Below, one piece after another: positions 8,992 to 19,149 of a stretch of DNA of 64,000 nucleotides (position 1 is the stretch's first letter; every line of letters begins with the position of its first letter). The position numbers and the translations under genes are program-made. Origin of the DNA: Bacteroidales bacterium (GTDB taxonomy: Bacteria; Bacteroidota; Bacteroidia; Bacteroidales; VadinHA17); contig JALHSP010000147.1 in NCBI GenBank assembly GCA_022865305.1, forward strand, positions 186,001 to 250,000, written 5' to 3'. The notes below the pieces were generated by a model. That model searched no databases. It had not been told where the DNA came from and saw only the letters and a program-made list of their open reading frames with translations.

Positions 8992-10281
8992 ATGAAAACG
9001 AACAAACCAGAATTAATATATTCAGATCCTGTTAAAGAAATCATGGGTAATCCTCCCCGAAGAATACTCAGGTGGGGTACATCTGTATTATTCGGGGTAT
9101 TCGTATTGTTTCTGATTTTCGCATGGCTCATAAGGTACCCTGATACTGTGCCGGCTCCTGTTGAAATCACAACCGTAAATCCTCCTGTAACGCTTGTCAG
9201 CAAAATAACCGGCCGGATAATAAAAAAATATATAGATGAAAAAGATACTGTTGCCCCCGGAAAACTTCTTGTAGTGATGGAAACAGCTGCATCAATAGAG
9301 GAGGTGACAAAGCTGAAGCAGATTGTTGACACTATTAAGAGACCGGAATTTCTCTCCACTGAACTTCTTCCTGATTTTTCAGAGCTTGGTGAATTACAGG
9401 TTTATTGGGCTTCTTTCCGTAAAAAGCTGTCGGATTTCAACAATTATGTTACCAATGATTTATACGGAAGTCAAATAACATCAACTAGTAAAGAAATAGA
9501 TGAAATTTTAGTTTATATAGGAAGGGTGAAGGATAAGGAAAAGTTATATGCTGAAAATCAGCGGCTTGAGGTAAAAAAATATGCGAGAGACTCGTCTCTT
9601 TTTGCAAGTGGAGTGTTTTCTGAAAGCGAACTTGAGAAATCCCGGCAGACTCTTATCAGGATTAATATTGAACTCCAGGATGTCAGACTGGATCATTCAT
9701 TGAAGTCAATCGAACTGGCACAAAAAAATCAACTTCTGCAGGAATTCAGGATTAAACGGGTAGTAGATATGGAGAAATTCTATTCTGAACTTAACGAATT
9801 GTTGCTTAATCTGAAAGCTCAGATGAAGATATGGGAAAATACCTACACGCTTGTATCACAAATAGCTGGTATTGTAACATTTACTAAAATAATGAGTGAA
9901 AACCAGTCGGTAACAAAAGATGAACCTGTTCTTAGTATTGTACCTCTGGAAACGGGTGACTTTGTAGGCAGGATAAACCTGAAAATGCAGCGTTCAGGTA
10001 AAGTCGATACCGGGCAGACAGTGAATATCAAATTAAGCGGATACCCTTATCTTGAATATGGAATGGTGAGGGGTGTTGTAAAATCCAAATCTCTCGTTCC
10101 CGCAAGTGATGCATATGTAATTGAGATCTACTTTCCTAACGGGTTGACAACATTATACGGTAAAAAACTCGACTTCACGCAGAACATGCAGGGTACTGCA
10201 GAAATAATTACTGAAGATTTAAGACTTCTCCAGAAGATAGTAAATCCTTTCCGGCACCTGATCTCAAAGAATAAAAGATAG
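8992..10281 (+). CDS. HlyD-family periplasmic adaptor of the peptide exporter
   Basis: The 429-residue protein has a short cytoplasmic N terminus, one membrane helix (about residues 28-48), a lipoyl/barrel-sandwich start (VSKITGRIIKKYIDEKDTV), a long coiled-coil region (about 110-285) and a returning beta region with a membrane-fusion-protein signature (GRINLKMQRSGKVDTGQTV). It would link the C39 ABC transporter to an outer-membrane channel. No TolC-like gene is present in the window, so the third component must be encoded elsewhere. It is co-oriented with the exporter at a 9-base gap and is followed by a short hairpin terminator, so the two genes form a closed transcription unit. Confidence 0.9.
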   Translation: MKTNKPELIYSDPVKEIMGNPPRRILRWGTSVLFGVFVLFLIFAWLIRYPDTVPAPVEITTVNPPVTLVSKITGRIIKKYIDEKDTVAPGKLLVVMETAASIEEVTKLKQIVDTIKRPEFLSTELLPDFSELGELQVYWASFRKKLSDFNNYVTNDLYGSQITSTSKEIDEILVYIGRVKDKEKLYAENQRLEVKKYARDSSLFASGVFSESELEKSRQTLIRINIELQDVRLDHSLKSIELAQKNQLLQEFRIKRVVDMEKFYSELNELLLNLKAQMKIWENTYTLVSQIAGIVTFTKIMSENQSVTKDEPVLSIVPLETGDFVGRINLKMQRSGKVDTGQTVNIKLSGYPYLEYGMVRGVVKSKSLVPASDAYVIEIYFPNGLTTLYGKKLDFTQNMQGTAEIITEDLRLLQKIVNPFRHLISKNKR

Positions 10282-10298
10282 CCTGATCGCAGGCGTTT
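10281..10298 (+). terminator. Short intrinsic terminator after hlyD
   Basis: GCCTG and CAGGC form a five-base stem with a four-base loop directly after the stop codon, followed by GTTTTA. The stem is short, so termination may be weak. Confidence 0.45.
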
Positions 10299-10314
10299 TA
10301 CACACCAGGTATGG

Positions 10315-10986
10315 TTAAAGGGTCGTAAAGCTTTCATTATCCCCGTATCCTGTTTTTCCGGCGCTATTAGTCGCATAGGCCCGTACATGATACTTGGTAT
10401 TTGCCGATAACCCGGTCAGAATGCTTGAAAAGCTGCCGAAGCTGGTGCCGTCTGTAGTTATGCTGTTATCTATTGTTGGATTAGCTTTGGTGGCCCAGCA
10501 TACACCACTGGCTGTTACAGGTGCCCCACCATCGCTGCTGATATTACCACCGCTTAAGGCGGTGGTTTGAGTTATCTCAGAGATTTTTGTCGTAGAAATA
10601 ACTGGGAGTGATGGTTCATTTGTGGAAAAATATTTTTCTTTCCCATAAGCATATTCATTTCCATTTTTAACGTAAGCTTTAATATAGTATGTAGTCCCAC
10701 CTGCCAGGTCATGCAGTTCACTGATAAATAATCCAGTATCTCCAGGAACTCCCAGTGATGTTTTTAAACTGGTATAACTTACATTTGGTGATTTTGCATA
10801 ACAGTGACCATGTTCAGTGATTCCTTCGCCAAGATCAATTATCAAACCCGTAACTTCTGCTGAATTAATCTGGATATCGGTCACTACACCTGTTGAAACC
10901 ATCATCTCTTTCACTGGCTTAGTACATTCAGAGAAAAAGATCAATCCTGACAGGAGGAACAGCAGGATCAGTTTTCTGTTAAACAT
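10315..10986 (-). CDS. Fibronectin type III-like surface lipoprotein
   Basis: The 223-residue product begins with a signal peptide ending at a probable lipidated cysteine (FFSECTK). It then carries about two fibronectin type III-like beta-sandwich repeats; the second ends with TKYHVRAYATNSAGKTGYG, the usual form of these repeats in Bacteroidota surface proteins. It probably sits on the outer membrane as a binding or spacer protein. It lies 43 bases downstream of the caspase-like gene on the same strand and may be the last gene of a three-gene operon. No catalytic domain is seen. Confidence 0.75.
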   Translation of the reverse strand: MFNRKLILLFLLSGLIFFSECTKPVKEMMVSTGVVTDIQINSAEVTGLIIDLGEGITEHGHCYAKSPNVSYTSLKTSLGVPGDTGLFISELHDLAGGTTYYIKAYVKNGNEYAYGKEKYFSTNEPSLPVISTTKISEITQTTALSGGNISSDGGAPVTASGVCWATKANPTIDNSITTDGTSFGSFSSILTGLSANTKYHVRAYATNSAGKTGYGDNESFTTL

Positions 10987-11029
10987 GGTCTTTTCAATTT
11001 ACTGATATCTGAATTAAATCTTTAACTGT

Positions 11030-11944
11030 TTAATCTCTGAGTATAAAAATAAAATCACCTCCTTCGTCCCCGACATCTTTTATTTCTCCAAACTGCGGTA
11101 CTACATTACTATTATTTATCACTGCTATCTTGAAGCTGCTGAATAATTGCTCGGATGAAAGATATTTTTCCGTATTATTCTGCAACCTCTCAATCAGGTA
11201 CTTAAGGAAAGCGCTCTGATCGGGTACCTCAGAAAGTGTGCCGCTTGTCATCGCTTTTCTGCTCGGAAGCTCATATAATTTCCTGATGGCAGCAGGTACT
11301 TCGTCACTGAAAGCACCACGGGTTTTTAATATTGATCCGCCAAAACAGGCATCGGAAATTAGCAGTGTGTGCTTTGATTTGATTTCGCGCAGGTAATCAC
11401 GAAGTGTACTGTTCCGGAACCAGGCAAGCTTAGAGTTCTTCCTGGCATCGGAAGGAAGCCAGAAGCCTATCTCAGATGCGCTATCCCATATCCCGTGTCC
11501 CGCAAAGAAAATCAGAAAATTATCATTCGGGCGAACTATGTTTGCAAAGTAATCGAGCGCACCCACAATATCAGCCATCTTGGCATCCTTTATAAAAGTA
11601 ACATTTTCCTTATCAAAAATGTACCTGGTTGTGATGGTATTATAAAACATCTCAGCATCCCTTAATGGCCAGTTAAGAGGATTAAGCGTCGGATCGGTAT
11701 AATTGTTTATACCGATAATAAGAGCATAATATTTCCCACCTGGAAACGGAAGCTCAAGGTTTACTTCTGGGCGAATAATTTCACTGTCTGGTGAAATAAA
11801 TGGATTCTCGTAATACCTAAGTTCCTGTTTAACCTTATTGTTTATCCGGACTGTTGCCTTACCGCTTCCGACAACCTGCGCGGAAATATGTGTTGTACAG
11901 ATCAGAAAAAATGTAATTATATAAATAAAGAGCTCCTTTTTCAT
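11030..11944 (-). CDS. Exported caspase-family (C14) protease
   Basis: The 304-residue protein has an N-terminal signal peptide (cleavage expected near ISAQ) and a caspase/metacaspase p20-like domain from about residue 70. The start of the fold is clear (YYALIIGINNY), and the catalytic dyad is His150 in FFAGHG and Cys200 in SDACFGGS. This predicts a periplasmic or surface cysteine protease cutting after a basic or acidic residue; specificity cannot be read. It lies 4 bases downstream of the 248-residue envelope protein gene and is certainly co-transcribed with it. It is the second caspase-fold protease near the peptide exporter, after the CHAT protein at 3016-6099. Confidence 0.88.
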   Translation of the reverse strand: MKKELFIYIITFFLICTTHISAQVVGSGKATVRINNKVKQELRYYENPFISPDSEIIRPEVNLELPFPGGKYYALIIGINNYTDPTLNPLNWPLRDAEMFYNTITTRYIFDKENVTFIKDAKMADIVGALDYFANIVRPNDNFLIFFAGHGIWDSASEIGFWLPSDARKNSKLAWFRNSTLRDYLREIKSKHTLLISDACFGGSILKTRGAFSDEVPAAIRKLYELPSRKAMTSGTLSEVPDQSAFLKYLIERLQNNTEKYLSSEQLFSSFKIAVINNSNVVPQFGEIKDVGDEGGDFIFILRD

Positions 11945-11948
11945 TTTA

Positions 11949-12695
11949 TTAAAAGGTCAAGCTTAAAGTAATCAGCGGAGTACCAGAATTATAGACCGGA
12001 GTTGGCTTCAAGGAAAGGTTCAGATTCTGCAGATGCTGATACCTGTTCGGCGTAAAAGTAACCCATAAAATATTCACGCCCCATATTGCGGCACCTGAAC
12101 ACAGCAGAGCAACAGCATTATTATATTGTCTTCTTGAGTGTTTAAACAGATCAGCCCGCACCTTTGCATCGTCCGCTTCACTTCTGTAGTTATCATAGGT
12201 CGCAACATAATCCTGATAACACAAATATCCGCCCGCCAGAGTACCGTAAAATGCCAGGCCGGTCAGCCACCATGGCTTACCATTGCTGATATTTGTCTGT
12301 CCCCATCCGGGAAAAATTATCGACCGGAGTATCATTGAACCTCTGTAGAAGGATTTCATATATTTTTCAGCTTTTACTTCAACAAAAATATCTTCATCCA
12401 AAAAGATGGAATCCTGTTTAGGGATCCATATTATTTTTTTACTGTTACCTCTTTTAACGTTATATCCCACATCACCTGATAGATTTTTTGCTTCGATAAT
12501 CTCTCCGTTTGCTCTTTCCATTTCAACCCAAATATAAAATTGATCTTCAGGATTCTGGGCAATGATATTATAGAATATCAACAATTTAGTACCGTCAAAC
12601 ACCAGCCTTGGTTTAGTTAACTGAAAATCCTGAGAATAGGATTTAAAGGAAAAGAAAAGAAAGACCAGGAAGAATATAAATCGCTTCTTCTTCAT
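11949..12695 (-). CDS. Envelope protein with DUF5683-like membrane region
   Basis: The 248-residue protein starts with a signal peptide (ending near KSYSQ). A beta-rich region follows (about 25-110), then a hydrophobic section with the phrase IIFPGWGQ and nearby WW, typical of DUF5683-type proteins, and two or three membrane helices (about 125-215). The C-terminal residues form beta strands ending in TLSLTF, like an outer-membrane-associated protein. It is encoded 4 bases upstream of the caspase-like protease, so it probably acts with that protease as an anchor or activator. No enzymatic residues are visible. Confidence 0.6.
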   Translation of the reverse strand: MKKKRFIFFLVFLFFSFKSYSQDFQLTKPRLVFDGTKLLIFYNIIAQNPEDQFYIWVEMERANGEIIEAKNLSGDVGYNVKRGNSKKIIWIPKQDSIFLDEDIFVEVKAEKYMKSFYRGSMILRSIIFPGWGQTNISNGKPWWLTGLAFYGTLAGGYLCYQDYVATYDNYRSEADDAKVRADLFKHSRRQYNNAVALLCSGAAIWGVNILWVTFTPNRYQHLQNLNLSLKPTPVYNSGTPLITLSLTF

Positions 12696-12881
12696 GGGCT
12701 GATTTTTGATTATTTATGCGAATATAAAACCTTTCACATGGCAAAATTAATAAAATTCTTAACCATGTATAAGGATTTTTAAACATTTGAACAAATAGGA
12801 TCATTATTGAAACAAGTTAAATCCATTAACTTTTTTCAAAAAACTAAATTTGTATTTCTGATTTTCCCCGTGAAAAATTAT

Positions 12882-13055
12882 TTACTTTCTTGAATATGGT
12901 TCATAATCATCATCTTTTGATGAAGATGAAAATGAAGAATCAGTTGTTGTCCCCGCGCTGGATTTACCCTGGTTTTTCTTGACATATTTCTGATACATGC
13001 GAATACCCAGAACGGCGAAAGCTACGGATATAAGAATAATTTCAATTGCATCCAT
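12882..13055 (-). CDS. Small single-span membrane protein
   Basis: A 57-codon gene has one N-terminal membrane helix (AIEIILISVAFAVLGI), a short basic stretch (YQKYVKKNQ) and a Ser/Thr/Asp-rich polar tail ending in YEPYSRK. The topology predicts a helix with a cytoplasmic tail. Codon use resembles that of its neighbours and the stop is TAA. It lies alone in the 650 bases between the caspase operon and the DUF349 gene. The rest of that interval (12696-12881 and 13056-13351) is AT-rich and shows no other gene. The function is unknown; the gene is called from composition and topology only. Confidence 0.55.
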   Translation of the reverse strand: MDAIEIILISVAFAVLGIRMYQKYVKKNQGKSSAGTTTDSSFSSSSKDDDYEPYSRK

Positions 13056-13351
13056 TTTAATGTCTTTATAAATTCAATACTGTTATCCAAAGAACAGTCA
13101 GTACAAAAATTATTTTCAAATATATAATTTATTCGTACAAGTCATACCCGGTATACAATAAAACTGGTTTTAGATATTAGATTGATTTTCCGTCAATTCT
13201 GCTTTGATTGCCATTAAAATTCAATATATTATTTATTTATATCAAAACTTTGAGTATTATTAAATATTTCAATATTTTCGTAATCTGAAAATTCCATGGC
13301 TTGCCATGGTGCAGGATACTGTTGTTGAGCTCAACTATTATAGGATTGATT

Positions 13352-15340
13352 ATGACAAGTAAAAATCCGGATGACTCTGTTCGTAAAGAACAATCCGGGG
13401 CTATTGAAAAAGCCGCCGGAACTGAGAATGCCACGCATAATGAAAAAGCGCAGGAAACTGAATCTTCGGAAAGCAGTGAAACTACTGAAAAGAGCCTTGA
13501 AGATGTCAGTGAAAAAGAAATGAATAAATCGGAAGAAGCGCCTGCAGCAAAATTTGAAGAAGGGGACCAGAAAATTGAAGAAATTGAAGACCTCGATAAT
13601 ATTGTTCTTCCGCCTGTTGATTATTCAGGTTATTCAAAACATGATCTGGTCGAAACTCTGGGTCTGATAATTGAAAACAGACCTCCTGCTGAAATCCGGA
13701 ACGATATTGACCGCATCAAGGTTCTGTTTTATAAAAAGCTTAAACTGGAAGCCGAAGAGAAAAAGAATAAGTTTCTTGACGGAGGAGGTAAGATTGAGGA
13801 TTACAGAGTATGGGTTGATCCATCAGAAGCCCAGGTAAAGCACCTGCTTCAGAAATACAAAGAGAAAAAAACAGATTATAACAAAATACAGGAGGCTGAG
13901 AAATACGAAAACCTGAAGAAAAAATATGATATAATTGATAAAATCAAAGACCTCGTAAACCGTGAGGAATCAATTAATAAAACGTTTCACGAATTCAGGG
14001 CTCTTCAGAATGAATGGCATACAACGGGTGTTGTTCCTCAGTCAGCTTTAAAAGACCTTTGGGAAAATTATCATCATTATGTTGAGATCTTCTATGATTA
14101 TATCAAGATCAATAAAGAGCTGCGGGATCTGGATCTGAAGAAGAACCTCGAAGCAAAAGTACTTTTATGTGAGAAAGCCGAGGAACTCCTCCTTGAACCT
14201 AATCCTATAAACGCGTTCAGGATTCTGCAGGATTATCATAACCAGTGGCGGGAGATCGGACCTGTACCACAGGAATCTAAAAATGAAATATGGGAAAGAT
14301 TTAAGGAAGCCACTTCCCAGGTCAATAAAAGACATCATGAGTATTTTGAAAAACAAAAAGATGATCAGCGGAAAAACCTTGAAGCTAAAATAGCACTCTG
14401 TGAAGAAGTTGAAGCAATCAATGTGCTTGAAATAAAAAATTTCAGGGATTTCGATGAAAAGGCTGAAAAAGTTGTTGCACTGCAAAAAATGTGGCGAACA
14501 ATCGGCTTTGCTCCAAAAAAGCAAAATAATAAGGTATATCAGAGGTTTCGGGATGCCTGTGATAGTTTTTTCGAAAAGAAAAGGGCTTTCTATTCTGATA
14601 ATAAGGAGATACAGTTAAATAACCTTCAGTTGAAAACTGAATTATGCATCCAGGCTGAATCACTTCAGGAAAGTACTGACTGGAAGGCCACTTCTGATGC
14701 CCTTATAAGACTTCAGAAAGAATGGAAAGAGATTGGTCCTGTTCCCCGGAAGCAATCTGAAAAAAGCTGGAGACGATTCCGGAAAGCGTGTGATCAATTC
14801 TTTAACAAGAAAGCTCAATTTTTCGCTGAATTAGACACATCTTATGAGGATAACCTAAAAGCCAAACTGGCCGTCATCGAAGAACTTGAGAAATTTGAAC
14901 CTGGTACTGATGTCCAGGCAGCATTTGAGCGGCTGAAAGAAATGCAGAGAAAATGGACAGAAATCGGTTTTGTCCCTTTCAATATGAAAGATGAAATTAC
15001 AAACAGGTACCGGAATGCTTTGAATAAAGAATTTGATAAACTGAAAATAGGGGATGAGGATAAAAGTATTCTGAAATACAAAACGAAACTGGATAACCTC
15101 AAAATAAATCCTAAAGCAAACAGAAAAATCAGGAACGAAAGAGACAAGTTCCTGACCAAGATCAAACAAATGGAAAATGACATCGTTCTGTGGGAAAATA
15201 ATATCGGCTTTTTCGCAAAATCAGCCAACGCTGACACAATGATAAGAGAGGTCGAAGATAAAATAGAAAACGCGAAAAAAATGATAAAGACACTTGAGGA
15301 AAAAGTCAAGATGATAGACCAGTCAGGCCTTGGCGATTAG
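13352..15340 (+). CDS. DUF349 repeat protein
   Basis: The start is taken at ATG 13352 (MTSKNPDDS) rather than the TTG at 13301, giving 662 residues. After an acidic, Ser/Glu-rich disordered N terminus (about 1-95), the protein carries about five helical DUF349 repeats, recognised by the recurring pattern LQ..W..IG.VP and the following WERF/YQRF block. The C terminus (about 585-655) is a charged coiled coil. DUF349 proteins are abundant, cytoplasmic and of uncertain biochemical role in Bacteroidota. The gene is followed 42 bases later by pyrG, a pairing that suggests a housekeeping operon. Confidence 0.88.
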   Translation: MTSKNPDDSVRKEQSGAIEKAAGTENATHNEKAQETESSESSETTEKSLEDVSEKEMNKSEEAPAAKFEEGDQKIEEIEDLDNIVLPPVDYSGYSKHDLVETLGLIIENRPPAEIRNDIDRIKVLFYKKLKLEAEEKKNKFLDGGGKIEDYRVWVDPSEAQVKHLLQKYKEKKTDYNKIQEAEKYENLKKKYDIIDKIKDLVNREESINKTFHEFRALQNEWHTTGVVPQSALKDLWENYHHYVEIFYDYIKINKELRDLDLKKNLEAKVLLCEKAEELLLEPNPINAFRILQDYHNQWREIGPVPQESKNEIWERFKEATSQVNKRHHEYFEKQKDDQRKNLEAKIALCEEVEAINVLEIKNFRDFDEKAEKVVALQKMWRTIGFAPKKQNNKVYQRFRDACDSFFEKKRAFYSDNKEIQLNNLQLKTELCIQAESLQESTDWKATSDALIRLQKEWKEIGPVPRKQSEKSWRRFRKACDQFFNKKAQFFAELDTSYEDNLKAKLAVIEELEKFEPGTDVQAAFERLKEMQRKWTEIGFVPFNMKDEITNRYRNALNKEFDKLKIGDEDKSILKYKTKLDNLKINPKANRKIRNERDKFLTKIKQMENDIVLWENNIGFFAKSANADTMIREVEDKIENAKKMIKTLEEKVKMIDQSGLGD

Positions 15341-15373
15341 TAATAACAAAATCATTTAGTTGACCCTGAATAA

Positions 15374-16987
<1,614 letters not shown>

Positions 16988-17034
16988 GGTTTTGTGTCGA
17001 AGTTAATCAGAAAGTAATATTTTAAACAGGAAGC

Positions 17035-19005
17035 ATGGACAAAAATACAGTAACCGGTATAATTCTGATTTTTGTAATTTTTATTGGTTTTAGTGTTTAC
17101 AATAACAGCCGGTTAACCAAGGCCTACAAGCAGGCCATGACAGAGGCGGAGGCAAACATTGCTAAAGGAGATTCGGCACAAGCCCGGGAAGATTATATTA
17201 AGGCCATCAACGTTAAGCCCAATCAGCCTGAACCCAGAATAAAACTTGATGAATTAAACCGTAAATTAGGTTTTACTCCTCCCGAGGTGGAAAAAGATAG
17301 TGCAGGAATAAAACCGGAATCAGAAGAGACTGCTCCGGCCACCTCTGCACCGATTACCGGCAACGCTGATCAATATGGTCAGTTTGCAGATGCTGCGATC
17401 GGTGAAAATGATTTCATTACTCTTGAAAATAACAAAATTGAACTGAAAATATCATTAAAAGGAGGAAGGGTATATTCGGCGCGTCTGAAGGACTACAGGA
17501 CTTATGATTCACTTCCTCTTATTTTATTTTCAGGAGATTCAACAATTTTTGGCTTCAACTTCTTCACTGCTGACAATAAAGCAGTTCAGACAAATAACCT
17601 ATACTTCAAGCCTGTCACAGAAGAAAAATCATTTAATGTCACTACTCAGCCTCAGAGTGTCACACTGAGGCTTATGGCAGACAATGACAGATACATCGAA
17701 TATAAATATACTCTGGCTCCTGAAAAGTATATAGTTGACTTTAATGTGACTTTTAAGAATCTGGAAAGTATTCTGCCCCCGAATCAGAATAGTATATCCC
17801 TCGACTGGAAAATGTACATTCCGCAACAGGAGAAAGGCAGAACCAATGAAGAGAATTATGGAACTGATGTTAAATACAAATATTACCAGGATGAGGTCGC
17901 AGGACTGAAACCCAGGCAGCAAAAGGAGGTTGAAAAGACAGATATTCCTACCAAACTGAGCTGGGTTGCATTCGTGGACCAGTTCTTTTCATCAGTAGTT
18001 ATTACAGAGGATTTTTTTCTGAACGGTTCTCTTTCATCAACCAGAACACTTACTTCTGAAAAGTATATACGTTATTTCACTTCTGAGCTAGGTGTTCCGT
18101 TTACTCCGGGCACTGAAACAAAACTCGGGCTGAAATTGTACTTTGGACCGAATCATATTTCTACCCTGAGAAAAGAGGGGCTTCAGCTTGAAAAAATAGT
18201 AAACCTGGGCAAAAATGTTATAGGCTGGATCAGCAGGTTTGTCATCATTCCTATTTTCAACTGGCTTGAAAAATATATAAGCAGTTACGGCCTGATAATC
18301 CTTATACTTACTATTCTTATCAAAGTTGTTCTCTTTCCGCTTACTTTCAAATCATACCAGTCCCAGGCTAAAATGGCAGTCCTCAAACCATTAGTAGAGG
18401 AATTAGGGAAGAAATACCCCAAAAAGGAAGATGCCATGAAAAAACAGCAGGCAACAATGGATCTCTACAAAAGAGCAGGGGTGAATCCAATGGGAGGTTG
18501 CCTTCCCATGCTGCTCCAGTTTCCGATCCTTTTTGCAATGTTCAGATTTTTCCCGGTATCTATTGAATTGCGGCAGGAACATTTTTTATGGGCTACTGAC
18601 CTGTCTACATATGATTCTATACTGACCCTCCCTTTTAAAATCCCCTGGTACGGGGATCATGTAAGTCTGTTTACCCTGCTGATGACAGCTTCCTCGGTTC
18701 TTACAATGAAAATGACAGGATCCTCGCCGGGGCAGAATCAACCAGGCATGAAGATGATGACCTATATGATGCCTGTAATGTTTATGTTTATGCTGAATAA
18801 TTTTTCTGCGGGTCTTACCTACTACTATTTTCTTGCAAACATGCTGACATGGATTCAAAATCTGATATCAAAGAGATTTATCAATGCGGATAAAGTATTA
18901 GCTACTCTCGAGGAGAATAAGAAGAAGCCGGTAAAAAAGTCAAAATGGCAGCAGAGAATGGAAGCCGCGGCAAGACAAAGAGGGATTAATCCTCCTAAAA
19001 GATAG
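17035..19005 (+). CDS. yidC: Membrane protein insertase YidC
   Basis: The 656-residue protein has an N-terminal membrane helix (TVTGIILIFVIFIGFSVY), a large periplasmic beta-sandwich (about 120-365), and the conserved C-terminal insertase core with five helices, including the GGCLPMLLQFPILFAMFRF block. The tail is strongly basic (KKPVKKSKW and RQRGINPPKR), as expected for ribosome contact. It inserts inner-membrane proteins alone or with SecYEG. Directly behind pyrG in the same orientation. Confidence 0.97.
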   Translation: MDKNTVTGIILIFVIFIGFSVYNNSRLTKAYKQAMTEAEANIAKGDSAQAREDYIKAINVKPNQPEPRIKLDELNRKLGFTPPEVEKDSAGIKPESEETAPATSAPITGNADQYGQFADAAIGENDFITLENNKIELKISLKGGRVYSARLKDYRTYDSLPLILFSGDSTIFGFNFFTADNKAVQTNNLYFKPVTEEKSFNVTTQPQSVTLRLMADNDRYIEYKYTLAPEKYIVDFNVTFKNLESILPPNQNSISLDWKMYIPQQEKGRTNEENYGTDVKYKYYQDEVAGLKPRQQKEVEKTDIPTKLSWVAFVDQFFSSVVITEDFFLNGSLSSTRTLTSEKYIRYFTSELGVPFTPGTETKLGLKLYFGPNHISTLRKEGLQLEKIVNLGKNVIGWISRFVIIPIFNWLEKYISSYGLIILILTILIKVVLFPLTFKSYQSQAKMAVLKPLVEELGKKYPKKEDAMKKQQATMDLYKRAGVNPMGGCLPMLLQFPILFAMFRFFPVSIELRQEHFLWATDLSTYDSILTLPFKIPWYGDHVSLFTLLMTASSVLTMKMTGSSPGQNQPGMKMMTYMMPVMFMFMLNNFSAGLTYYYFLANMLTWIQNLISKRFINADKVLATLEENKKKPVKKSKWQQRMEAAARQRGINPPKR

Positions 19006-19050
19006 ATAATCAGCAACGTAAATTGTCATTTCAGTATATTCATTCTTGTT

Positions 19051-19084
19051 ATTGAAAATTGGAGGGTCAACTCCAATTTTCAAT
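19051..19084. repeat. Perfect 14-bp inverted repeat between yidC and the LacI gene
   Basis: ATTGAAAATTGGAG is followed after a six-base loop (GGTCAA) by its exact complement, CTCCAATTTTCAAT. The hairpin may end yidC transcription, but there is no T tract after it on either strand. Because a LacI-family gene begins 66 bases later, an operator role for autoregulation is also possible. Confidence 0.7.
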
Positions 19085-19149
19085 AAAAGTTAAAAATCTT
19101 TAATAAAATCCTCATTTTACAAAAAAGAACTAAATTTAATATTTCCAAT

